From Maratus speciosus (Eukaryota; Arthropoda; Arachnida; Araneae; Salticidae), in contig OZ010786.1 of the NCBI GenBank assembly GCA_963932465.1, positions 273,762,411 to 273,826,410 on the forward strand: DNA of 64,000 bases. The letters are read 5' to 3'. The position numbers were made by a program, and so were the translations under genes. Shown here piece by piece: positions 1 to 10,485 of the stretch (positions are counted from its first letter, which is position 1; each line of letters opens with the position of its first letter). The notes under the pieces are model-generated. The model was not told the origin of the DNA, ran no database searches, and saw only the letters and a list, made by a program, of their open reading frames with translations.

Positions 1-1819
1 AATGAATCAAATGCGTATTCCAGAAATTTCGCAAGTGAAAATAAACAAATAGCGGGAAATAAATTGCGAAATTCACGCCCTGAAAGGGGGGGTCTCAAAT
101 GTTTTCCTTTCGGAAACAAAAAATAATAAATGTGTTTTGTGTAAACCTATTGCGTATCATTCTTGTCCGCAATTCAAAAAACTTTCAATAAAAGAAAGAG
201 TTGAAGTTGTGAAATTAAATAAAGCATGTTTCGAATGTTTAAATTATAATTATTGCGTACAGAAATGCAATTATAAAAACTGCGATTGTGGACTACCCCA
301 TAACAAACTGATTCATTTTCCGAGGGAAGAAAATGATTTGAGTAATAATCAAAATAAATTTCGAGGTCATGTGTTTCAGGCAGGTGCAGAAATAAAAACT
401 TCAAGCGAAGAAAAATTTTCCTTCCCTCCGAGCCAGACTGTCGCCACTAGTTTCGAAAAAAATAAAACAAAAACTGTGTTATTGAGTACGGCTCGCATTT
501 TCATGAAAGATAAATTTTCGGAATGGCAGGAAGTTAGATGTTTATTGGATGTAGGCTCGCAATCGTGTTTGATAACTGCTCAGTGTGCTAATCGACTACA
601 ACTTAAAATTAATAAAACAAATACTTTAATTTCGTGTTTAGATGATTCTTCTATAACAGTAAAGGGTTGCTTAAAAACAACAATCGCGAATAGAGATAAA
701 AGTTTTGAAAGGGAATTGAATATGCTAGTTGTAAAGAAAATTACAGATTTAATTCCGCAAAGAGTGATTAATGTAAATGTTGAGATCCCAGATTTAAATA
801 TGTTAGCGGACTACCGATTTAACTGTCCTGATAAAATGGATTTGTTTATAGGTGCGGAAATATTTTATGAATTATTAAGACCAGGACAAATATATTCTCA
901 GAGTTCAAAATTACTTTTTCAAAATACTGTATCTGGATACGTGGCTAGTGGAAGCATAGAACAGGATAATGAGGTTAAAGTTCATTGTAGACTAATTCGG
1001 GAGGAGGATTTAAACAAAACATTAAAAAAGTTTTGGGAAGTCGAAGACATTGAGGTAGAGTTACCAAAAAGTAAGGAATTTGAGATATGCGAGAAACATT
1101 TTGCGCGTACGCATTCAAGAAATGCTGAAGGTAGATACGTAGTGAAAATGCCTTTAAAGGAAAATCCTTCGTTTTTAGGCCGATCTAGGGATCTTGCTCT
1201 CAAAAAACTCAGATCGCTGTGGACTCGCTTATCAAGGGATGAGCAATATTTTAATCTGTATAAGGAATTCTTAAAGGAATACGAAGATTTAGGGCATATG
1301 AAACAGGTGAAAGAAACAAAAGAACCTGATATTGTGTACTATGCTCCACATCATGGTATATTTCGTCCAGAAAAATCGACAACTAAACTCAGAGTTGTTT
1401 TTAATTGTTCTGCCGTGACAACAAATGGGACATCTCTAAATTCATTACAATATAATGGCGGAGTCATCCAAAACGACATATTTACTATCATGATTAGCTT
1501 CCGAGAACATGTTTATGCTTTAACTGCAGATGTCAAGATGATGTATAGAATGATTAACATTGACCCTAGTCAGCATTCGTTGCAGAGAATTTTATGGAAC
1601 GATAATTTTGAAGAAGAACCAAAAATTTTCGAATTACAAACAGTGACTTATGGAACGGTCAGCGCGCCCTATTTAGCAATGAAAACGCTCAAACAATTGT
1701 CAATTGATGAAGGAAATAATTTTCCAATGGCAGCACCAGTTCTTCGTGAAAACATGTATATGGATGACATTTTGTGTGGTGCACCTACGTTTGAGGAAGC
1801 CAAAGAGTTGCAGCGGTAA
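1..1819 (+). pseudogene. BEL/Pao gag tail, aspartic protease and RT (broken)
   Basis: Frame 1 (1-126) reads gag-like sequence, then a frameshift near 120 moves to the frame that runs to 1819. That frame opens with a zinc-knuckle-like Cys/His cluster (KCVLC near 130, then several Cys and HNKLIHF to about 340). The retroviral-type protease follows at about 535-900, with DVGSQS at 548; the position after the catalytic Asp is Val where Ser or Thr is usual, which may mean an impaired protease. RT occupies about 1330-1819, with KLRVVFNCSA at about 1387 and the intact YMDD active site at 1757-1768. The frame then ends at a TAA (1817-1819), while RT homology continues in the same frame downstream, so this is a premature stop and not the natural end. 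The frame has no ATG at its start, as expected for an internal polyprotein segment. Confidence 0.9.
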
Positions 1820-2640
1820 CTCATAGCGATTATGCATAAGGCAGGTATGCAACTTCATAAATTGTGCGCAATTGATAAAAATCTTTCGCTGACACCTGGA
1901 GAAGGGTATCATTTTGAAAACAATATTGAGATTAAAACGTTAGGGGTTCCGTGGAACCCAAGGGATGACTGTTTCCTATTTAGAGTTAAAGTAGAATTGA
2001 GCGATTCCTATACCAAGCGGCAAGTATTGTCGACAATTGCCAAAATTTTTGATCCGCTAGGACCTCTTGGCCCAGTTATAGCGAAAGCCAAATTATTTAT
2101 GCAGAGATTGTGGAGAATTAATATTGACTGGAATGACGTGCTCCCTGAGTCAGAATATCACGAGTGGCATCAATTTCTTATATCGCTTATAAGTGTTACT
2201 AATATGCAAATAAGTCGACGCATTATAATTGAAAACCCGGAAATTGTTGAACTACATGGCTTCGCAGATGCCTCAGAACGTTGTTATGGAGCAGCGGTTT
2301 ATTGTAAATCTTATGATTCTCTAGGAAATGTGATGGTGAATTTAATAGCTAGAAAATCACGTGTTACACCAGTAAAGAGTCTAACTATTCCCAGACTTGA
2401 ACTATGCGCCGCGGTTTTGCTAACCAAGCTGGTAAAAAGAGTCTTATCATCCATGAAAGTAATAGTTACTAATGTTTTACTGTGGTCCGATTCAACGATT
2501 GTGTTAGCGTGGATTCAGAAGGAACCTATTGATCTCAAACAATTTGAGATCAATTTAAGATCAAACCTATTGATCTCAAATTCAATTCAAATTCAATTTG
2601 AGATCAAACCTATTGATCTCAAATTCAAGAAAACTCCAGT
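1820..2640 (+). pseudogene. BEL/Pao pol: RT thumb and RNase H
   Basis: This continues the same reading frame directly after the stop at 1817. The first part (to about 2130) is the RT connection seen in BEL/Pao, including IAKIFDPLGPLGPV at about 2035-2075. The RNase H-like part follows: ELHGFADASERCYGAAVY (about 2248-2300) holds the first catalytic Asp, IPRLELCAA (about 2388) the Glu, and LWSDSTIVLAWIQ (about 2478-2518) the next Asp. Homology becomes unreadable from about 2525 to 2635 because of a local repeat insertion. After that the pol sequence resumes in another frame. Confidence 0.88.
2525..2632 (+). repeat. Local tandem/inverted repeat inside RNase H
   Basis: The motif CCTATTGATCTCAAA occurs three times (about 2525, 2568, 2610), separated by inverted pieces reading TTTGAGATCAA. 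The block interrupts RNase H coding sequence and shifts the frame, so it is a secondary local expansion and not part of the element's normal coding sequence. Confidence 0.75.
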
Positions 2641-2649
2641 CCTGAGCAG

Positions 2650-3285
2650 TGGTGTCATATCTGCTGTGAACATAATCCGGCTGATAAACTTTCACGAGGT
2701 ATGGATCCAGATAAACTCATTGATTGCGACTTGTGGTGGCGTGGACCCATTTTTCTTAATAACACTGACTATCACCAAAATTCAGTAATAATACCAGAAG
2801 CTAATGAAGAGTTCAAAAAAGAGCTCAAAACAAATTCAAATCCTTTTAATGAAGTTAGTGTAATGAACTGTAATGTTACAGATAACTGTTTTGTTAATGA
2901 CTTAATTAATCTTAGTAATAATTATATAACTATTTTACGTATTCTTAGTTATATTTTCACTTTTGTCATGAATGCAAGAAACCCACTTTATAAGTGTGGT
3001 GGGCCTTTGTCAACTTCAGACTTGGAGCATGCAGAGATTTATTTAATTAAATCTGTCCAAAGGGCAGAATTCAATGCAGATATACGTAGTCTGCAGACCA
3101 AAGGTTCGGTAAGTCCAAGTAGTAAGCTAAAAAGCCTCAACCCATACTTAGATGAATTTGGAATTTTAAGGGTTGGAGGCCGGTTAGATAACAGTGATTT
3201 AAATTTTGCGAGAAAGCACCCAGCGATTTTGCCTAAGTCTAATAATTTTACTGTAATTGTTATAAATTATTATCATAAAAAATAA
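2650..3285 (+). pseudogene. BEL/Pao pol: RNase H end and integrase N-terminal part
   Basis: After the repeat block the frame reads a CEHNPADKLSRG stretch (about 2663-2700), the conserved end of BEL/Pao RNase H. A linker with WWRGP at about 2731 follows, then the region before the integrase zinc-binding domain with DEFGILRVGGRLDNS (about 3150-3195). The stop at 3283-3285 lies where the HxxH part of the integrase zinc finger should continue, and related residues are readable in other frames between 3286 and 3480. The segment is a decayed part of the same polyprotein. Confidence 0.85.
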
Positions 3286-4407
3286 CTTCATGTCGGTGCT
3301 TCAACATTACTTTCTTTGGTAAGAGTTTGGTTTGGTTCTTTGGTTCATTTTGGCCAATAAATGGTCGTGCAACATGTCGAAAGGTAGTTCATCAGTGCAT
3401 CCAATGTTTTAAAGCTAAACCAGTTATTGCAAACCAATTGATGGGCGATTAGCCCAGGGATAGAGTCCAATTGGACTATTGCTTTAATATTTCGGGAGTA
3501 GATCTGTGTGGGTTCTTTATGGTCAAAGTGGGGTATGCACGTAGAACTATTTTGCAAAAAATTTATATCTGTATTTTTGTTTGTTTTGTATTTAAAGCTG
3601 TACATATAGAAATTGTTTCAGACTTAACCTCCGAATCATTTATTGCTGCATTGAAAAGATTCATTGCACGCAGAGGTAAATGTGCCAAATTGTATTCGGA
3701 TAACGCGAAAAAATTTATTGGTGCAAATAAGATTCTTAAGGCTTTTTATGAGTTAGTAAAAAAAACCTGATGAGAAATTAGCAGCATATTTACCCACGGA
3801 AGGCATTGAGTGGAAATTTATCCCTCCCAGGGCACCCAATTTCGGGGGTCTTTGGGAGGCCGCTATAAAATCATTTAAGTATCATTTTAAGAGAGTTGTG
3901 AGAGGTGCTAATCTCACTTATGAGGAACTTCTTACTATAGTCATACAAATTGAGGGAATTCTAAATTCCAGGCCTTTGAGTCCATTATCAGATGATGAGA
4001 ATGATTTTGGAGTCTTAACTCCGGCTCATTTTTTGATAAACAGGCCGTTAAATTCCATCATTGAGCCTGATTTAACCAATATAAGAGAAAATCGCCTCAA
4101 AAAATGGCAACGGATAACTCAAATTCTACAACTTTTTGGGCGTAAATGGCATCATAATTATTTAAGTGAATTACAACAAAGGGGTAAATGGAGATTCGAA
4201 AAAGATAATGTAAAAATCGGAGATTTAGTGGTGTTAGTAGAGGAAAATTTACCGACAAATAAGTGGCCATTAGGCAAAATTATTGCGGTGTATTACGGTA
4301 ACGATAACAAAATTGGAGTAGTTAAAGTAAACACTCAAAATGGAACCTTTAAAAGGTCGATAAGTAAATTATGTATTTTACCCATGCCTGATGCCCCTGA
4401 CAGTTAA
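3286..4407 (+). pseudogene. BEL/Pao integrase core and C-terminal domain
   Basis: The DDE integrase is spread over three frames. GVDLCG (about 3495) carries the first Asp and KLYSDNAKKFIGAN (about 3688-3728) the second. FIPPRAPNFGGLWEAAIKS (about 3817-3873) carries the catalytic Glu in WEAAIKS, after a frame break near 3770. The last open frame, 3898-4407, contains ILNSRPLSPLSDD and LTPAHFLI (integrase end), then RLKKWQRI, and ends in a DUF5641-like stretch (KIGDLVVLVEEN, KWPLGKI). Expected catalytic residues are all visible, but at least two frame breaks separate them. Confidence 0.88.
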
Positions 4408-4573
4408 GAGAAAAAAAAGTAATTGTGTATATATGTGTGTTGTATTGATATTTTTTCAAAGGATTGTATTTAATTTAACGTATATAGGGAATTTTTGTAT
4501 TAATTTGTGTAATTATTGAGTACTTGGTAAAAATTGTTATTGAATGTTATAAACATGTCAATGGGGGCCGGTA

Positions 4574-4779
4574 TGTTCCATGTAGCGAGACATGCCGCGC
4601 CACCTATAATTAAAATTACAGTGACTATAATCTGAAGTGAAGTGAACTAAGCTTTGAGTATTGTGTTGAGATGTGAGTGTCGGAGAAAGCGGCGGTGCGC
4701 TGCTTCTGTGTTAATAAATTATTATATCAAGTAACCAGCGCTTTGTAATAATTTGAGTTATAGTGTGAGTTATTCTTCA
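4574..4779 (+). repeat. 3' LTR of the BEL/Pao element
   Basis: The 206-bp segment starts TGTTCCATG just after a purine-rich tract (ATGGGGGCCGG, 4561-4571) and ends TTCTTCA, giving the usual TG...CA ends. It holds an AATAAA-like signal near 4712. The 3' boundary is set by comparison: sequence from 4780 on (GTGGCAACAAAAGTA) reappears without the LTR at 48613, so 4780 begins flanking DNA. GTGGC would be the expected 5-bp target duplication, but its partner lies outside the window. Confidence 0.75.
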
Positions 4780-6004
4780 GTGGCAACAAAAGTATCCATC
4801 TCTGTTGAAAGTAAAGGGAAAATACATACTGTATAGACCAATCAGAAAACGAACAAAATGCGGATTCAACCAATAAAACGCCTCAGATATGTTTTTGATT
4901 TCCTATCCTGACAGAGAACAATAACCATTTTTCCAAATGGTTAATAAGGGAAAAAACACCTTTCAGTGGAACTAATTGGAACAAAAATAATTCTTGTTGT
5001 AAATGGTAGTTAATGCTCTCCTAATGAATATTATAGAAATACACAGTCGTAATGTTGTGCAAAATGCGTTTTTGGGGGCATTTTGTGCAAATTTCTTGAA
5101 GAAAACATGTAAAATTAAAAAAAAAATCGCAAACAGCCATGTGGGGTATCAAATTACAGGAAATTTTGAGCTGAAAAAGAATATGATACATGTTTTTAAA
5201 AGTAGAAGTAAATAAAAAAATAATGGCGAAAAAATGCAGAATTTTGGATTCTTGAAAAACATAATTTTATTAAAAAATTCCAAAAATTGAAATAAATACA
5301 CAAGAAAACGGATTTAATCTACCCTATACATATAAAATCCTACTGCAACGAATTTCTGAAACGACTGAAATGTAACGAATTTATGAAACGATTCTATGAA
5401 ATGACTGATTAAACAACTGATTATGCTTCACGGCGATTTCTCCTAAAATATGGAATACTTTGCCCTGAAATTAACACTAAAAATCCGTATTGATCCTCAG
5501 ATTTCAAAACTGAAATTAGAAATTTTACATTCGACTTAGTTTTCGGGATATTATTTTTTTTTCTAATTTTAAATACTTTCTCTAATGATGGCAACTCAAA
5601 TTTTAATCATAGCAGATATTTTTTTTCATACTTTAGAAAAGGTTATTATTTTAAACTAATTTGGCGACCAGTTTGGCCTCTCTTAAATGTATGCTAAGAT
5701 ATGTATCATGTTACTTTTATTCATAATTCAATTTACTTGAACAATCTTTCGCCAAATCGAAAGATGCTGATAGAGAAATCAAGAAATCGGTATTTTTATG
5801 TTAGAGGGACGCAGGTGATAAATCGCCAAATATTTTTCCTGCCGCATTTTTTTGTATTTCATTAATTTCATTTAAAATATAATCCTTTCATTGATTTTAT
5901 TTAAAATACAAAACTTTCATTTAAAACTGAAACATTCAAAATTGATGGCTTTCACTTCTTTCTTCTTTCTTTTTTTTAAAAATAAAACGAAAAGAAAAAT
6001 ATTA
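4780..6004. other. Non-coding, repeat-derived flank
   Basis: No gene is visible. About 4780-4840 matches 48613-48700. About 5290-5600 matches 19090-19330 in inverted orientation (shared CGATTTCTCCTAAAATATG core), so it is an old dispersed repeat. A part near 5100-5165 is an inverted match to about 11280-11380 (shared GTGGGGTATCAAATTAC). The 70-residue open frame at 5003-5215 resembles no family I know. Confidence 0.6.
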
Positions 6005-6606
6005 GGCACAGATGTCACATACGCACTTGGGTACCTAATTGGCGCCAAAATGGCATTATTTTGATTGGCATGGTAACCCGGCTATTATTGTTTATTTAAT
6101 AATAAATGTTTATTTACTTTTATTTTCTTTTTTAAAATTATATAAATTGTTTTGCTCTACAGTTATTATTTATTTTGTTATTTTCTTTTAAAAATAATAG
6201 AAAATAATTAAAAAATACGGTACTACTTAGTTATTCCGCCGACCAATTTCGCCAAATTATATAAATCGCCAAACCACTCGCAAAATTATACAAATTGGCA
6301 TAATTTTAAATAACGAAAGAATAAATAAAATAGTATAACATTAATAAATATACAAATAAAACGTCGAAATAAAAATCACTTGATAGCGTAAACATGTGTA
6401 ACTTGCTTAAAGTCAAGTGAATGTGACATTTACGATCAACCATTATTGGCATTTAATCTTATAATTTGATGATAGATTTGTGGTCGACGGGATAACTAAG
6501 TAGTACCAAAAATACATATGTATCTGGTATTCTAAAACGAGGTTTTCGCCAAATTTTCGTTAAAAAAAAAATCACGCCAAACCCGGTGCGTATATGACAT
6601 CTGGCC
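6005..6606. mobile_element. MITE, GGCACAGATGTC family, copy 1 (602 bp)
   Basis: The left end GGCACAGATGTCACATACG and right end CGTATATGACATCTGGCC are inverted repeats. A perfect 8-bp direct repeat AAATATTA flanks it (5997-6004 and 6607-6614). TIRs plus an 8-bp duplication suggest a hAT-type, non-autonomous element. It has no coding capacity and contains many CGCCAAA/TTTGGCG words. Confidence 0.85.
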
Positions 6607-6832
6607 AAATATTAAATAATGCAAAAAACCATGACATTTAATTTCAACTTCAAAGGAATGTTTTATTTTACTATTCGAAAAAAAAATGCTAATTGGCGAG
6701 TTGAAAAAAAGCTATTGGCGAGATTTGCACCCGGCTAGCGTAACAGTACCAAGAATTCTTTGCGACCATGGCAACTTTTATGTAGTTTATTCGAAAAAAA
6801 AATTGATTTTTTAATAAAAATGGAAAACTTTC

Positions 6833-7041
6833 GGCACAGATGTCATATACGGCCCCATATTGGCGTGATTTTTTTCTGACGCCAATGTCATATACGCAAC
6901 GGGTACTTAACTGGCGCCAAAATATCGTTATTTTGCTTGGTATGGTAACCCGAATGTTGTTATTTATGCTCTATATGTTTTTCCCAAATTAGCGTCGGAA
7001 AGAAATCCCGCCAATATGGGGCCATATATGACATCTATGAC
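6833..7041. mobile_element. MITE, GGCACAGATGTC family, copy 2 (209 bp)
   Basis: It begins GGCACAGATGTCATATACG and ends with the imperfect inverted copy CATATATGACATCTATGAC. A perfect 8-bp duplication AAACTTTC lies at 6825-6832 and 7042-7049. Inner arms (CCCCATATTGGCG and CGCCAATATGGGG) extend the palindrome. The interior is a shortened version of copies 1 and 3. Confidence 0.87.
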
Positions 7042-7265
7042 AAACTTTCATATGAAAAGCGAAGGTATCAGACCGTATTTATTTACGGCAATTACATGAC
7101 TTGACCTATTATTATATAGATGAAATGATGGCGATAGAATAATATTTGACGACTTATCACCTGACCTTGCTAACGTTAAAATACCAAAATGGCACCTGGA
7201 ATATAAAAAGCGAAGTGGTCCGCCCGGAACTGTTAATGATAGTCACATGACTTAGGCTATTGTTA

Positions 7266-7595
7266 TAGAAATTGTTTTAAAATACCGGGAGACAAAGACT
7301 CTGTACAATTAATTAATTTTATTTTAGCATCTTTTCAAATGTTTAACTGATCCTCTTTAATCAAACACGAAAACAACCATTGGATGTCTTAACAGCAACT
7401 GATTCGGCCTTAAATTTTTGCAATCAAAGGGAATTGAATGGAAACCCGTTTACAGGGAGATCTGCAGAGCTTTTTGCAGTATTATTCAATCTTCTCTAAT
7501 ATTTTTAAAACCGATCAGATTAGCATGTTTTTAGATTCTGCGGTGTCTGAACCGGGGGTTGGCGAGCGTAGCTTGCAGGGGGCAGAGCCCCCTAC
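7266..7595 (+). mobile_element. Helitron family A, decayed 3' end
   Basis: The sequence matches the inverted copy at 22400-22720 and the 3' ends at 44428 and 47563, including TCTGCGGTGTCTGAAC and the hairpin GGGGGCAGAGCCCCC just before the end. The last four bases are CTAC where the family has CTAG. The 61-residue open frame at 7438-7623 lies within this end and is not a gene. The 5' boundary is unclear; related sequence starts near 7266. Confidence 0.75.
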
Positions 7596-7625
7596 TTATA
7601 TCTATAAAATCATATTTATGTAACC

Positions 7626-8330
7626 AAATTCAAATATCCTCTTCATCGTCATCTAACTCAAAGCAACCTCCTGTGTTTGCACAGTCCTTTCCATAACAGT
7701 TTTTACAAAGTACAGAACAAGAAAGTTCATATCGGCGGCATGTACATTTTGTAGTGTTACATGGATCTTCAACTGTAGTTCGGCAGGCATATTTAATCAT
7801 ATTTAACAGTTTGTCTTGTACTGGGTTTAAGTCTGTTAGTATAAGTTGAAATTCTCCATCAACCAACTGCCAACCCTACAGTGTAGAAAGGAGTTGGCAT
7901 ATTTAGATGTTTCCATATAAAACACTGCAAATGCACTCGAAGTAGATGGTATTTCGATGCATCTAGTATTGGATGTAACTAAATTCAAATATCCTCTTCA
8001 TCGTCATCTAACTCAAAGCTACCTCCTGTGTTTGCACAGTCCTTTCCATAACAGATTTACAAACTACAGAGCAAGGAAGTTCATATCGGCGACATGTACA
8101 TTTTGTAGTGTTACATGGATCTTCAACTGTAGTTCGGCAGGAACATTTAATCATATTTAACAGTTTGTCTTGTACTGGGTTTAAGTCTGTTAGTATAAGT
8201 TGAAATTCTCCATCAACCAACTGCCAACCCTACAGTGTAGAAAGGAGTTGGCATATTTAGATGTTTCCATATAAAACACTGCAAATACACTCGAAGTAGA
8301 TGGTATTTCGATGCATCTAGTGTTGGAGGC
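7626..8330. repeat. Tandem duplication (about 355 bp unit)
   Basis: Two adjacent units, about 7626-7980 and 7981-8330, are nearly identical. Each contains the cysteine-rich C-terminal end of the minus-strand transposase pseudogene followed by the same trailing sequence. The second unit has a small deletion that shifts its frame within the cysteine cluster. Confidence 0.9.
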
Positions 8331-10167
8331 AAATGAGTATATCAAATGCTTTTTTAGCTGACACTATTTTTCTCATGCATTGTTCATAACGAAGCACGTT
8401 TAGGACACTTGCTTCAATGTTGCCACCATAAAGTGACACAAGAACTTTACAGCTATATCAAACAATTCTTCCATAGAAACATGTTTGGATGATCCATAAT
8501 GTGAAGTCCATTGGCAAAAAATTTTTAATTGAATGATTTTTTTTGAAAGCAGAAGATTTACTTTTCCCAAATAATGCACTGGTGATGTCACATCCTGTTA
8601 ACGCGTGAATAAAAAGTAAAGTTTTGCAAGCCTTCTCTCAAATAGATGTTTGCATGGCTTGAATGTCACGAACATTATCAGATTGTGTCGCAGACTGGGT
8701 GAAAATGTTCTTCGAAGAATGATATAGTAGTAGAATTAAAATATCAGAATCATCAGCTACTACACTTACATGTTGTTCCTGGGCTATTTTTAAAGCCTCT
8801 CTGACGATTACAGTGTCAGCATCACCTTCTGCATCAATGACGGAATGACCCCTTTCTTGAAAATAATTCCTCAGCATATTAGTAAAACGCTGTTTGTTTG
8901 TAGAGTTAGAAAGAAATTTGTATTTCTTGATGATTACGGGTGAATTTTCATCAAAGAATAGTACAACAGACGACTGCTTCGATGCGTAATCTATGCTCCA
9001 TATCTTTTATATTTGATTTTTCCTACCCATCAAAAACTATTGTCACTTTTCCATACCTTCTGTTGACATATGGTTCGTATTGCCTTATGATATCGCTATA
9101 TGCTGCAGAAGCGGACCACGGGAACTGGTGAATTAATGCACCGCCATCAAGAAGGTAGTCAGAAGTTTGCTGGGAATGAGACCGGTGTATTTCATTGACA
9201 TTCATTCTATCTAATGTGTGTGCCAATGATGATTTATTTGTTTTTCTCATTTGTTGGATACCATAGTCAAATAATGAAGTTGGTAGAATGGATAACTCGT
9301 ACTCTCGTAATGAAAAACTCTCTTGTATCTTGAGCGCAATTATTCAAGCAGATACAACCATCCTCTGTGTTAAAAGACGAGAATCTATATGATGAGTCTC
9401 ACCAGAAATAATAATTCCTTTTTTCAGTACTTTCATAGTTAGTGCTTGGTCTAATTTCAATAAAATTCACCTTTAAAAAGTTCACCGCTAAGTTTATCTT
9501 GAATGCTCCTTCCAATGATGTCAGCATTTTCTGCGGTTACTTTGTTTTTGCTATCTGTAATTCCATTAAAAATATTCCATAAATCAGTTGAAGTAGCAGG
9601 AAATGGATTGTGGTCTATAAAATATTGCATTACCTTTTTCATATCATCGAAATCTCTTGCCATCCTTGCGTCACTTAAATCGGTATGTTGTTCACTGCCA
9701 ATACGTGAAACATTGGTCAGCAAACACATTGCACATGCTACTTCACTACATCAAGCATGGCTCAAAATTCAAGTTGCACGTTGACTTTCAGTCATACCTC
9801 CTCCATGAGTTATACCAGAACGACTTTTAGTGCATTTCATGGACGTTTGCTGAATGTGCATATCAGTCCAAACACTAAACCATTTTCAGTCCTTTCTTCG
9901 TACAGTAAAATGGCCTTCATTCAGCATTTTGTAGACTTCTGGTTTCGTTGTTTTCAGTTACCGCATTTGTTGAAGGTATATTCTTGCGCATTTACCATAA
10001 TTGTTATTACCTGAACCCGCAAAAAAAAGTAGCATATGCTCAACTGCCTGTAAGTGCATTTCAAAATTTCCTGATCGCTCAGCCGAAATAAACGTTTTTA
10101 CAATATCCACCATGTTCAGATATAACAGCCAGAGTTTAGCAGCACGGCTTTGTGATTTAAGAAGTAC

Positions 10168-10485
10168 ACCACATTTATAGCGCCTAGAATATACAGTGTG
10201 GAAATCGGCTATCCCTGTAATACTTAAAAAAGTGCTAAAATATTGTACCCCTTAAATGTGCAATGATACTGCTGCAATATGCAGATCGCAGTGACATCTG
10301 CAGGATATTTTCTACAATTGCTAGTCTATACAATGTAATACAAGTAATACGAAAATCCCGCAGATGTCGCTGCGATCGACACTTGAAATTTTAGCAGTAT
10401 CGTCGCACATTTAAGGGATACAAACTTTTAGCACTGTTTGGATAGCATATTTCCACACTATGTATTCTAGGCGCTGTACCACATT
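10168..10485. mobile_element. hAT-like palindromic MITE with 8-bp TSD
   Basis: The element proper is 10176-10477. Its ends TATAGCGCCTAGAATA and TATTCTAGGCGCTGT are inverted, and further inverted pairs continue inward (GTGGAAA/TTTCCAC; TGCAGATCGCAGTGACATCTG against CAGATGTCGCTGCGATCGAC). An exact 8-bp direct repeat ACCACATT flanks it at 10168-10175 and 10478-10485. It lies inside the transposase pseudogene, so it is the younger insertion. Confidence 0.87.

Larger units (their letters stand above)
1..4779 (+). mobile_element. BEL/Pao LTR retrotransposon, 5'-truncated by window edge
   Basis: The order of domains on the plus strand is gag zinc-knuckle tail, aspartic protease, reverse transcriptase with a YMDD box, RNase H, integrase zinc-binding and core, then a C-terminal DUF5641-like segment, followed by a purine-rich tract (about 4561-4570) and a TG...CA LTR. 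That order, with integrase last and a CCHC/histidine cluster fused before the protease, is characteristic of BEL/Pao rather than Gypsy or Copia. The 5' LTR, primer-binding site and most of gag lie before base 1. The coding region carries one premature stop and several frameshifts, so this copy is not active, but it is far better preserved than the second BEL/Pao copy near 37-41 kb. Confidence 0.93.

Noticed and set aside
9503..10014. Plus-strand open frames of 93 and 85 residues
   Set aside because: They are antisense to conserved blocks of the minus-strand transposase pseudogene.
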